From Desulfuromonas thiophila (lineage in GTDB: Bacteria > Desulfobacterota > Desulfuromonadia > Desulfuromonadales > Desulfuromonadaceae): a DNA stretch of 64,000 nt. The notes under the pieces were generated by a model. The model did not search any database. It saw nothing but the letters and a program-made list of their open reading frames with translations, and was not told the origin of the DNA. Both the position numbers and the translations under genes were made by a program. The stretch spans positions 231,392 through 295,391 of the forward strand of contig NZ_FNAQ01000003.1 of NCBI RefSeq assembly GCF_900101955.1, in the 5' to 3' direction. Of this stretch, positions 11,600-19,784 are shown piece after piece (the stretch's first letter is position 1; each line of letters starts with the position of its first letter).

Positions 11600-13280
11600 G
11601 GTGGACCTCGTCGTCAAAAAGAATCACCAGCAGGGGGGTGCCGAGCAACTGCCGTTTGCAGTGGTATTTGAGGCAACGCTGAACCAGGGCCTCGACCGTG
11701 GCCGTGGGAGTCTCTGGTCGTACGTTGGCCAGCTCCTGTTCCAGTGCCTCGGTCAATTGCCGCAGCCGGGCCGCTGCCAGCGTGCCGGCGTCCCACAATC
11801 CGCGCCCCACCAGTTGCACCTGCCAGGGCTTTGCCGTTGCGGGCGGGCGGCGCAGGCGGGCGATCAACAGCCCCTGGTGGGCCAGGCGCCGGCGCTGCCG
11901 CAGGGCGGTTTCACTCTGGGGTTCACCTGCCGGACCGTACAGTCGTGGCGGGCAGGACAGGGTGGTTTCCCGTTGACTGCCGTGGCGTGACAGTCGCACC
12001 GCCTGGCCATTGTCGAGGAGCAGGCAATGGCCAGGTTCGTGTCCGTCGGTCTGCGCCAGTAGTGCCTGCTGCTGGCGTAGGCCGGCATGACCGTGAGTGG
12101 GGACCAGGTAGCGCGGTCGTACCAGGGCATGCAGCAGTCGCAGTTCCGTGGTGCCAGCGTGGCCCGAGCAGTGCAGGTTGGGAATCTCGGCCGGTGTCAG
12201 CAGCCGTGCGCCCTGCTGGCCGATACGGTGGGCCAAGCGTTGCAGGGCCAGCTCGTTGCCCGGAATGGCACGGGCCGACAGCAGCACGCTGTCGGTCGTC
12301 TGCAGGGCCAGGGCGGGCCAGGCTCCCCCTGCCAAGCGGGCCAGGGCGCCCTGCGGTTCGCCCTGACAGCCACTGGCCAGCAGTAGTCGCTGTGCGCGGG
12401 GCAGGTGGGCAAGTTCCTCTGGCGGCACAACAAGCCCCGGCGGCGAGGACAGCAGACCCTGCTGGCTGGCCAGGGCGCAGCTGTCGATCAGACTGGCGCC
12501 GAGCAGAGCGACACGGCGGTTGTTGTTGCGGGCGGCCGAAAGAGCCTGCTGCAGTCGCGTCAGGTGCGAGGCAAAGGTCGACAGCACCACCATGCCGGGC
12601 GTTTCCGCCAGCTGCCGATGCAACTGGCGGGCCACCTGGTCACTGCTGCTGGCGCCGCTCTGTTGACCGGCGTTGGTCGAATCGGCCAGCAGCACCAGGA
12701 CCTCCTCGTCGGCCAGCCGCGCCAAGCGGGCCAGATCGGTTCTCTGCCCGGCTGGTGCCGCCGGATCGAGACGGAAGTCGCCACTGTGGACCAGGGTGCC
12801 AGCCGCGCAGCGCACAATCCAGCCGTAGTTGGCGGGAATCGAGTGGCTGATGCTCACCGCCTCGATGACAAAGGGGCCGCAGGTGAAGGTTTCGCCGGGC
12901 GCGACGGCATGACGGTCGAGGTCAGGGGTGGATTTCTGGGCCACCCCGTTACGCCGCGCCAACTCCAGGGTGAAGGGCGCGCCGAACAGCGGTGGCGCGC
13001 CCAGTTCGGCGTACAGCCAGGGCAGGGCGCCGATATGGTCTTCGTGGCCATGACTGAGTAGCAGACCGCAGATGTCGGCGCGGCGCTGGTGCAGCCAGCT
13101 GATCTCCGGCAGCAGGCGGCCGACACCGGGTGTGCTGCTGTCGGCAAAGCGGGCGCCACAGTCAAACAGCAGCAGCGCGCCCTGGTGTTCCATCACCAGC
13201 AGATTCATGCCGACTTCGTTATGGCCGCCCAGCGGCAGCAGGCGGATCTGATCGGGATGGTCGCAAACGGGAAGAGGCAT
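11586..13280 (-). CDS. rnj: Ribonuclease J-like metallo-beta-lactamase nuclease
   Basis: A 564-residue protein with the RNase J layout: a beta-lactamase core with LLLSHGHEDHIGALPWL (metal-binding HxHxDH), SISHSIPANYGW and LVHSGDFRLDP, a beta-CASP domain, then THGHAG and a less conserved C-terminus. These enzymes process and degrade RNA, with 5'-exonuclease and endonuclease activity. The sequence is more divergent than typical RNase J, so substrate preference is uncertain. A promoter sits 82 bases upstream, and the stop overlaps the uppP start. Confidence 0.83.
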   Translation of the reverse strand: MPLPVCDHPDQIRLLPLGGHNEVGMNLLVMEHQGALLLFDCGARFADSSTPGVGRLLPEISWLHQRRADICGLLLSHGHEDHIGALPWLYAELGAPPLFGAPFTLELARRNGVAQKSTPDLDRHAVAPGETFTCGPFVIEAVSISHSIPANYGWIVRCAAGTLVHSGDFRLDPAAPAGQRTDLARLARLADEEVLVLLADSTNAGQQSGASSSDQVARQLHRQLAETPGMVVLSTFASHLTRLQQALSAARNNNRRVALLGASLIDSCALASQQGLLSSPPGLVVPPEELAHLPRAQRLLLASGCQGEPQGALARLAGGAWPALALQTTDSVLLSARAIPGNELALQRLAHRIGQQGARLLTPAEIPNLHCSGHAGTTELRLLHALVRPRYLVPTHGHAGLRQQQALLAQTDGHEPGHCLLLDNGQAVRLSRHGSQRETTLSCPPRLYGPAGEPQSETALRQRRRLAHQGLLIARLRRPPATAKPWQVQLVGRGLWDAGTLAAARLRQLTEALEQELANVRPETPTATVEALVQRCLKYHCKRQLLGTPLLVILFDDEVHLDSQ

Positions 13281-13876
13281 GGAACTCGCGCGGGATAAGG
13301 GGTTGAAGGGCAGGGGGCTGAAACCCTGGTGGTGGTTGCCAGTCTCCCGGCGGCAGGGCGCAGTGTAGAAGTCCGCTGCCTGCGGGTCAAATCCTTTATA
13401 CGCTAGCCGGGCCAGGTCGGGTGCGATTGCCGGCCGTACCTGCCAGGGGCCCAGTCGCGGGCCGTTGGGTCGTTCGGCGGTGGGCAGCAGACTGGCCTGG
13501 CACGGCCCCGTTTGTCTTGCGCCGTCCGGCGGCGCTGTTCATGGCAACAGCGTCGCCAGAATCGAAACCGTTGCTATAGAACGACGTTTATTTCTAATTG
13601 GGTTTGCCCGGGTTCCGCCTTGCCGGAGCCTGCTTGGTGCTGCCCGCCGGCTTGGTCGACATTGGGCAAGGAGGCGCTGCATCATCGTTTTTTCGCGCTT
13701 GCGGCCGAAAAAGACGTGGACAGGGACCCTGGCCCTGCGCTATCTTTTTTTCGTCAAACTTAAATATAAAAGTGTTTTGATTGTTTGTGTTTTGTTTTTT
13801 CGAGGTGAACCGAGGCCGCGCCGTTGCCGGCCTGGGTTCGCAAGCGGTTACAACCCGACATCACAGGAGGAACCCC
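13281..13876. other. 596-bp intergenic region between divergent rnj and TRAP genes
   Basis: No convincing gene is seen. The left part holds the minus-strand rnj promoter. The rest is GC-rich without codon structure until about 13740. The last 130 bases turn AT-rich, with a TATAAA-containing patch at about 13762-13772 and a T-rich tract to 13800, then AGGAGG just before the TRAP start. The AT-rich patch probably holds the TRAP promoter, but I cannot fix its -35. Confidence 0.6.
13362..13390 (-). promoter_or_regulatory. Sigma-70 promoter for rnj
   Basis: The minus strand reads TTGACC, a 17-base spacer, then TACACT, 82 bases before the rnj start codon. Each hexamer has 4-5 consensus matches at ideal spacing. 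Confidence 0.6.
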
Positions 13877-14872
13877 ATGGCCCGATTCCCATTCCGTCTG
13901 CTTGCTGTGGCGGCCAGCTGTTTGCTGGTCGTGGCGCTGTGTCTGCCGTCCATGGCTCTGGCCAAAACCCGGCTGGCTTTTTCCGGCGGCCCCGATGGCG
14001 GCACCTTTCAGTATTTCTCCAACGCCATTTCCAGCCGTCTGTCCAAGATGATTCCGGATGTCGAGGTGTCCAACATGGCTTCGGCCGGTTCGGTGGAAAA
14101 CCTGCGCCGGGTCAACTCCGGTGATGCCGATTTCGGTGTCATCTATGCCGGCGATCTGTATCTGGGTGCTACGGGGCAACTGACCAACGATCCGCGCAAG
14201 TATAGCAATGTGCTGTCGATGGCCTATCTCTATGGCGCGCCGGCTCATCTGGCGGTGCTGGCCGACAGCGGCATCACCCAGGTGACGGATCTGGTTGGCA
14301 AACGCGTGGCTGTTGGACCGGCCGGCAGCGGTGCCGCCGCCAGCGCCCAGCGCTATTTTACAGCTTTGGGGCTGTGGGACAAGATGAAGGTGGAATTCAT
14401 CGGTTACAGCGAAGCGGCCTCGTCCCTGGGCGACCGCAAGATTGAAGCCATGTGGGTATTTGCCGGCTACCCCAACTCGTCCATCATTCAGGCTGCCGCC
14501 AGCAACAGCATTCGCCTGCTCAGCCTGGTGGATGCTGCCAAGGCAACGAATTTCTTCCAGAATAATCCCTACTATGCCGAGGTGACCATTCCGGCGGGTA
14601 CCTATACCGGTGTTGACTACGATGTGCAAACGGTGCAGGATTCGACGATCTGGGTGGCCGGCAAGCATGTCAAGGCCGATATCGTCGAGAAGGCCCTGAC
14701 CGAGGTTTTTTCGCCCGAGGGCCTGGCCTATATGCTGAGTGTGACCAAGGCTGCCGCGGCCATGAGCATCAAGGATGGCAATTACGGGATTGTTACCCCG
14801 CTGCATGCCGGTGCGGCCAAGTTCTGGCAGGCTAACGGCCTGACATTGACGGCAGCCCAGCAGCCACTCTGA
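13877..14872 (+). CDS. TAXI-family TRAP transporter solute-binding protein
   Basis: A 331-residue periplasmic receptor. An N-terminal signal peptide (hydrophobic residues 8-27, cleavage near SMALA-KT) precedes the TAXI domain (FSGGPDGGTFQYFSNAIS, GSVENLRRVNSGDADFGV, GKRVAVGPAGSGAAASAQRY). The start is fixed by AGGAGG seven bases upstream. TAXI receptors typically bind dicarboxylates or glutamate-like acids; the ligand here is unknown. A hairpin lies in the 284-base gap before the fused permease, so receptor and permease are probably one operon with differential expression. Confidence 0.93.
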   Translation: MARFPFRLLAVAASCLLVVALCLPSMALAKTRLAFSGGPDGGTFQYFSNAISSRLSKMIPDVEVSNMASAGSVENLRRVNSGDADFGVIYAGDLYLGATGQLTNDPRKYSNVLSMAYLYGAPAHLAVLADSGITQVTDLVGKRVAVGPAGSGAAASAQRYFTALGLWDKMKVEFIGYSEAASSLGDRKIEAMWVFAGYPNSSIIQAAASNSIRLLSLVDAAKATNFFQNNPYYAEVTIPAGTYTGVDYDVQTVQDSTIWVAGKHVKADIVEKALTEVFSPEGLAYMLSVTKAAAAMSIKDGNYGIVTPLHAGAAKFWQANGLTLTAAQQPL

Positions 14873-14935
14873 TGCGGCCTGGACTCTGCCGCCAGTGACG
14901 GTGGAGTACTGACCACTGAACGTGATGAACAGCAG

Positions 14936-14964
14936 AAACGGGGCACTATGCCCCGTTTCCTTTG
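14936..14964 (+). terminator. Hairpin (partial terminator) between TRAP receptor and permease
   Basis: AAACGGGGCA and TGCCCCGTTT form a perfect 10-bp stem with a 3-base loop, followed by only a broken T tract (cctttgt). It could stabilise the receptor mRNA 3' end or partly terminate, keeping receptor levels above permease. Confidence 0.6.
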
Positions 14965-15156
14965 TCCGCCGACCCGGTCATGCCGGGTTGGCCAGGTTTG
15001 ATGGTGTCGCAGAAATGGACCAATTGCCGTGCCGCAAGGCTGCGGCGGGCGTAACGTGCGCCTCATGGCTCGCCAATGGCGCGTCTTGCCGGGGAAGTTT
15101 CTGCTCAGCCAGCCTGTGAATACCTCAGGTTTTATTTTTAGACAGGGAGTCGCCTC

Positions 15157-17592
15157 ATGCCGGAAACGAAGGATCATCTGGAGGAACTCAATCCGCAGGA
15201 CCAGGAAAAGCTCAAGACCCTGATGGAGAAGGATGCCAAGTCCTTCCGTACCCCCTCGGGACTCTGGCACTGGGTTACGGCTCTGCTTGGTGCCTTCATG
15301 GTGCTGTTTTATTTCTACGCCGCCGGCGTCAAGACCGTGGGCACCCAGTATCATCTGGGGATCTATGTGTTTATTACCTATGTGCTGGTGTTCTTGCTCT
15401 ATCCCGCCGGCTCGGCGCGGGTGCGGGTCGTGCTCAGTGGCCTGCTTGGACTATTGCTCAGCGGTGGCCTGACGGCCTGGCTGTTTTCGCCGGACATTGC
15501 CAGTTTTCATGCCCGTCTGCTGGCGGTTGGCGATGCCCTGGGTGAGGCCGGTCTGGCCGGAGGGCTGGCGGCACTAAGCGGTTTCTGGCTGACGTTGTTG
15601 CTGGCCCTGGCCGTGGCGGTGGCGGTGTTTTTCGCCGATCGCTTCATGTTGGCGCGTTGGCGCCAGAGCCCCTGTCTGAGCGATATTCTTTTTGCCTTGG
15701 CTGCCGGCGCCACGGTGTTTTACTGGATCAGCCAGTTCGAGGCGCTCAACTACCGGGCCGGGGCCGAAACCGAACTGGATGGCCTGGTCAGTGTGGTGGG
15801 CATTCTGCTGTCCATGGAGGTTTGTCGCCGGGTGCTGGGCTGGTCGATGACCCTGATTGGCGTCGGCATGCTGGCTTTTGGCTATTTTGGCCCCCATCTG
15901 CCTGATATTCTGGCCCATCGCGGTTTTGGCATCGAACGCATGGCCAACGCCCTGTTTCTCACCACCAACGGGGTGTTTGGCGTGATGGCCAACGTGCTGG
16001 CCACCTATGTCATTCTGTTTATCTTTTTCGGCGCCTTTCTGCAGAAGTCGGGCGCCGGCCGTTTCTTCATCGATCTGCCGCTGGCCCTGGCCGGCAAAAG
16101 CACGGGGGGGCCGGCTAAGGTGGCAGTCATGGCCTCGGCCCTGTTCGGTTCGGTATCCGGCAGCGCCATCGCCAATACGGTTTCGACGGGAGCCTTCACC
16201 ATCCCGCTGATGAAGCGGGCCGGCTTCAAACCTCATGTGGCGGGTGCCATCGAACCGGCCGCCTCCATTGGCGGCATGTTCCTGCCGCCGATCATGGGCG
16301 CCGGCGGCTTTTTGATGGCAGAACTGACCGGCCTGCCTTATTCCTACATCATGATGATCTCTGTCGGGCCGGCATTGCTGTACTTTTTCTCCGTATTCTG
16401 CATGATCCATTTCGAGGCCAAGAAGCAGGGTCTCAAGGGGGTGGTGGACGAGAGCTTGCCGCCCTGGCGCACGGTTCTTAAAAATGACTGGTACTTTGCG
16501 ATTCCGCTGGTGCTGATGACGGTGCTGATGATCATGGGGCGGTCGCCCGGTTTCTCCGCCTTCTGGTCGACATTGTCGTGTATCGCCATCAGCTGGGTGA
16601 AGAAAGAAACGCGCATGGGCCTGCCCGAGATCTGGGAAGCGATTCTGACCGGAGCGCGCAATACCCTGATCATTGGTGCCACCGTCGGTGTTATCGGCGT
16701 CATTGTCGGCATTATCTCGCTGACCGGCATGGGCCTGAAGTTCTCCGATATCATCATCAACATGGCCGGCAGCAGTCTGCTGCTGGCGCTGCTGCTGATT
16801 ACCCTGGCGTCACTGGTCCTGGGCATGGGCGTACCGGTCACGGCGGCCTATCTCATCGTTGCCGTGCTGGCGGTACCGGCCCTGGGGACCTTCGGCGTGC
16901 CGGTGGTCTGTGCCCACATGATTGTCTATTGGCTTAGTCAGGATTCCAACATCACCCCGCCAGTCTGTGTCGCGGCCTATGCCGGCGCCGCCATCGCTGG
17001 AGCCGATCCCTGGAAAACCGGCTGGACCTCGTTTAAATACGCCAAGCTGCTCTATGTCATGCCGTTGCTGTTTGCCTTCACCCCCTCGATCCTGTTTCAG
17101 GGCAAGCTCAATGAAATCCGGGTGCCGGAACTGGAAAACGGCGCTCCCTTTGCTATGGTGAGCCAGATTCATGTCAAGCAGGGGGCCGAGTATCAGCCCG
17201 GCGAGGCGATTGCCGTGTTGCAGGCCGGGGCTGACACCCTGACCATCACGGCGGAAAAAAACGCCGTGGTCAGCCTGGTCGGCAAGATGCCGGGTGCCAT
17301 GGTCGAGCCGGGTGATGTGCTGGTGCGGGGTGAAATCACGCCGACACCGCTGCGCATTGTCATGAGCTTTGTTTCGGCCATCCTGGGTACCATCGCCTTT
17401 TCATCCCTGACCATGTTTTACTGGATTCGTCGCACCAGTCTGATTGAATGGCTGATTCTGGCCCCGGCCACTTTGCTGTTGTACTGGCCGACCATCATCA
17501 CCGATATCGCCGGTATCGTGCTGGTGGCGCTGGTCTGGCTGATGCAGCATCGCAAGAATCGTCAGGACGCGCTGCGGACGGCAGCGGCCTGA
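15157..17592 (+). CDS. TRAP transporter fused permease (4TM-12TM), with embedded lipoyl-like domain
   Basis: An 811-residue fusion of the small (DctQ-like) and large (DctM-like) TRAP membrane subunits, as is standard for TAXI systems. About four segments lie in the first 200 residues and the large subunit follows (SGSAIANTVSTGAFTIPLMKR, AASIGGMFLPPIMGAGGF, LGMGVPVTAAYLI). After the last DctM helices, residues about 667-728 look like a biotinyl/lipoyl-type hammerhead (VKQGAEYQPGEAIAVLQAG ... GAMVEPGDVLVRGEI). Two or three more membrane segments follow. The hairpin turn lacks the modifiable lysine. A universal stress protein gene follows 19 bases later. Confidence 0.93.
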   Translation: MPETKDHLEELNPQDQEKLKTLMEKDAKSFRTPSGLWHWVTALLGAFMVLFYFYAAGVKTVGTQYHLGIYVFITYVLVFLLYPAGSARVRVVLSGLLGLLLSGGLTAWLFSPDIASFHARLLAVGDALGEAGLAGGLAALSGFWLTLLLALAVAVAVFFADRFMLARWRQSPCLSDILFALAAGATVFYWISQFEALNYRAGAETELDGLVSVVGILLSMEVCRRVLGWSMTLIGVGMLAFGYFGPHLPDILAHRGFGIERMANALFLTTNGVFGVMANVLATYVILFIFFGAFLQKSGAGRFFIDLPLALAGKSTGGPAKVAVMASALFGSVSGSAIANTVSTGAFTIPLMKRAGFKPHVAGAIEPAASIGGMFLPPIMGAGGFLMAELTGLPYSYIMMISVGPALLYFFSVFCMIHFEAKKQGLKGVVDESLPPWRTVLKNDWYFAIPLVLMTVLMIMGRSPGFSAFWSTLSCIAISWVKKETRMGLPEIWEAILTGARNTLIIGATVGVIGVIVGIISLTGMGLKFSDIIINMAGSSLLLALLLITLASLVLGMGVPVTAAYLIVAVLAVPALGTFGVPVVCAHMIVYWLSQDSNITPPVCVAAYAGAAIAGADPWKTGWTSFKYAKLLYVMPLLFAFTPSILFQGKLNEIRVPELENGAPFAMVSQIHVKQGAEYQPGEAIAVLQAGADTLTITAEKNAVVSLVGKMPGAMVEPGDVLVRGEITPTPLRIVMSFVSAILGTIAFSSLTMFYWIRRTSLIEWLILAPATLLLYWPTIITDIAGIVLVALVWLMQHRKNRQDALRTAAA

Positions 17593-17611
17593 ATCTCGGA
17601 GGGATAAGCGC

Positions 17612-18061
17612 ATGAAACCGATTCAGACCATTCTGTATGCCACGGACTTTTCCGACAGTTCCCTGCCGGCTTGCGAATATGCCGTCTATCTGGCCCAGTT
17701 GGCCGGTGCGCGCTTGCAGGTGCTGCATGTGATTGGTGAATTTGCCGACAAGCGCAAGAGTCGCATCCAGCCGGAAACCCTTGCGCTGCTGGAGCGTGAG
17801 GTGGAAATCCAGGCCTTCAAAAGCATGGAGGAATTCTGCCACGACCACATCGGTACTACCGTTCCCTGTGACAGCGAGGTGGTCATGGGGCTGCCGTTTC
17901 AGGAAATCCTCAAGCAGGCCGAGGCCATTGACGCCGATCTGATCGTGATCGGCAGTCACGGCCGTACCGGCCTGGAGCATGTGTTGGTTGGCAGCACGGC
18001 CGAACGGCTGGTCCGCCGTTCGGTTCGGCCGGTGCTAACGATTCGCAGTCGCGGTGTTTGA
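17612..18061 (+). CDS. Universal stress protein, UspA family
   Basis: A 149-residue single-domain Usp. The C-terminal GSHGRTGLEHVLVGSTAERL fits the ATP-binding G-2x-G-9x-G(S/T) pattern, so it probably belongs to the nucleotide-binding subgroup. It lies 19 bases after the TRAP permease and before a terminator, so it is the last gene of that operon. Usp genes next to TRAP systems are known (TeaD with TeaABC), where the Usp modulates transport; the same role here is inference. Confidence 0.94.
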   Translation: MKPIQTILYATDFSDSSLPACEYAVYLAQLAGARLQVLHVIGEFADKRKSRIQPETLALLEREVEIQAFKSMEEFCHDHIGTTVPCDSEVVMGLPFQEILKQAEAIDADLIVIGSHGRTGLEHVLVGSTAERLVRRSVRPVLTIRSRGV

Positions 18062-18362
18062 CTCCGTCGCCTGAACCTGCCAGGAAGATTCGATACCCCG
18101 TCACGGCCATGGCTGCTGGCGGGGTTTTTTATGCGGTGAGGCCGTAAGGCCGGAGTGCTGGTCGCAGCAGGTGGCGCTTCGGGCGGGGCGGACAATCCGA
18201 ATCGTCGGTTGCGCCGGGCCGGTGAAGACGGTAGACTTTCGCTGCTGTGGGGCGCAACCGGCGCGCTCGTCTGGCGCGCCGACTCAGCGAGCGGTACAAA
18301 TTTTTTATTCGTCGGGCAGCTGCCGGAAACTGCGGCTGACCCGCCACAACAGGGAGGTTGCA
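18062..18362. other. 301-bp gap between the TRAP operon and ssb
   Basis: It holds the operon terminator at 18096-18130 and then GC-rich sequence without coding character. A short AT-rich patch at about 18297-18312 (tacaaattttttatt) is the only candidate for an ssb promoter -10 region; no clear -35 pairs with it. Confidence 0.6.
18096..18130 (+). terminator. Terminator of the TRAP-usp operon
   Basis: CCCCGTCA pairs with TGGCGGGG (one G-T pair) around a larger loop and is followed directly by six T. It lies 35 bases after the usp stop codon. Confidence 0.8.
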
Positions 18363-18836
18363 GTGTCGGTAAACAAAGTGATTCTGGTGGGCAATCTGGG
18401 AAAGGATCCGGAGCTGCGTTATACGCCCAGCGGTGTGGCCGTGGCCAATTTTTCCCTGGCCACTACTGAAACCTACAAGGATCGTGACGGCAATCGTCAG
18501 AACAAGACCGAATGGCACAATATCGTGGCCTGGCGCCAGCTGGCCGAAATCTGTGGCAAGTATCTGCACAAAGGCAAGCAGGTGTATATCGAGGGCAAGC
18601 TGACGACGCGCAAGTGGCAGGATCGCGATGGTGTTGACCGCTATACCACTGAAATCGTTGCCGATCAGATGCAGATGCTGGGTCGCGCCGGCGAGGAGGG
18701 CGGTGGCGCGCCGTCTCCGGGTGGCCGCGGCGGCAATGACGGTTACGCCGCCACCCCTCCGGCGCGATCTGGTGCCGCTGCGGTCGACACCTATGAAGAA
18801 CCCAGCTTCAATCCGGATGACGAAATACCCTTTTAG
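18363..18836 (+). CDS. ssb: Single-stranded DNA-binding protein
   Basis: A 157-residue SSB. An OB-fold ([20 protein letters not shown] to about residue 110) is followed by a flexible Gly/Ala/Pro-rich tail ending in the acidic tip NPDDEIPF, which recruits repair and replication partners. I chose the GTG at 18363: AGGGAGG lies just upstream and the protein then begins at the canonical SVNKV. The longer open frame upstream is not SSB-like. It is monocistronic, followed by 135 bases before the cytochrome gene. Confidence 0.96.
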   Translation: MSVNKVILVGNLGKDPELRYTPSGVAVANFSLATTETYKDRDGNRQNKTEWHNIVAWRQLAEICGKYLHKGKQVYIEGKLTTRKWQDRDGVDRYTTEIVADQMQMLGRAGEEGGGAPSPGGRGGNDGYAATPPARSGAAAVDTYEEPSFNPDDEIPF

Positions 18837-18971
18837 TCGGGTTTCCCAGGATCACGTCCACAGCGGTGCTGATCCCGCATCCGTTCCCGCTATTCCGGTG
18901 GGGCTGGCCTGCCGCCTGGCTGGGAACAGGATGTTGTTGAACAGGCTGTATTGCAGAAAGGATGGGAGCAG

Positions 18972-19613
18972 ATGGCAGGCAAAACCCTCTGGCTGATGGT
19001 GATGACAGCGTTGATTCTGGCCGGTTGTGACAAGCCGCAGACGGCAGAAGCTCCGGCGCCGGTGAAGGAGACCGCGAGCGCGCAGACGGTGGTGGCGGAC
19101 GAGGCCACGGCGGTGGTGGAGCAGGCTGCCGTGACAGCCGCGGCTGAAGCGGTACCGCAGGAAGTTGCGCCGGCGCAACCGTCGGCCGAGCCGGGTGAGG
19201 TTGCTGCGGCACCGGTTGAAACGGCCGTGGCTGAGGTCCAGCAACTGGCCGAACCGGTGATTGCCGAGGCGCAGCAGGCGGCCGCCGCAGCGGTTGAGCA
19301 GGTGCAGACAACCGCTGCGGCGGTTGTGGCTGCAGGTCAACAGACGGTGACCGAGGTGGCGGAAGCGGCCGTGGCCGCTGTCAGCCCGGCGCCCGTTTCG
19401 GCGCCTGAAATCCTGGTGCTGGAAAATAACTACGGCGCGGTCAGTTTTACCCATGCCTGGCACGGCCAGCAGCTCGGCTGTACCACCTGTCATGGCGAGG
19501 CCACGCCCGGCCCCTTTGAGCTGGGCAAGGACCGGGGTCATGCCCTGTGCAAGGAGTGTCACGCTGCTCAAAAGCAGGGCCCGACCAAGTGTGGTGATTG
19601 CCACAAGAAATAA
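18972..19613 (+). CDS. Lipoprotein c-type cytochrome with three CxxCH motifs (c7-like domain)
   Basis: A 213-residue protein. The signal ends in lipobox LILAGC, predicting a lipid anchor. A long (about 130-residue) Ala/Val/Glu/Pro-rich low-complexity linker follows. The C-terminal 60 residues hold three heme sites, CTTCH (170-174), CKECH (193-197) and CGDCH (207-211), preceded by SFTHAWH whose histidines could be axial ligands. This matches the periplasmic c7 (PpcA-like) triheme fold. It probably shuttles electrons at the cell envelope. ATG 18972 was chosen because GGAG lies just upstream and the signal peptide follows directly. Confidence 0.85.
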   Translation: MAGKTLWLMVMTALILAGCDKPQTAEAPAPVKETASAQTVVADEATAVVEQAAVTAAAEAVPQEVAPAQPSAEPGEVAAAPVETAVAEVQQLAEPVIAEAQQAAAAAVEQVQTTAAAVVAAGQQTVTEVAEAAVAAVSPAPVSAPEILVLENNYGAVSFTHAWHGQQLGCTTCHGEATPGPFELGKDRGHALCKECHAAQKQGPTKCGDCHKK

Positions 19614-19669
19614 TTTCGTCGGGTGTTTTTGATCCGGTGCCGTTGTTTGCTGCCGGGTGCCATTGCCTG

Positions 19670-19706
19670 AGCCCGCCTGAGCGTTTGTCTGCCGGGCGGG
19701 CTTTTT
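19670..19706 (+). terminator. Terminator of the cytochrome gene
   Basis: AGCCCGCC pairs with GGCGGGCT around a 17-base loop and is followed by TTTT. It lies 57 bases after the cytochrome stop codon and before pyk. Confidence 0.75.
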
Positions 19707-19784
19707 CATGGTTTCGCTTGTCGCCGGCCGCTGCTGGCAGCGGAACCTTCAGCCTGTTTGCTGTCAATAAAAAGGAGGCTCCCC

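Noticed and set aside
13465..13876. Open frames before the TRAP receptor start
   Set aside because: No family similarity, no ribosome site, and a proper start with AGGAGG at 13877.
13760..14806. 348-codon antisense frame opposite the TAXI receptor
   Set aside because: The plus-strand gene has a signal peptide, AGGAGG site and TAXI motifs; no support exists for the antisense frame.
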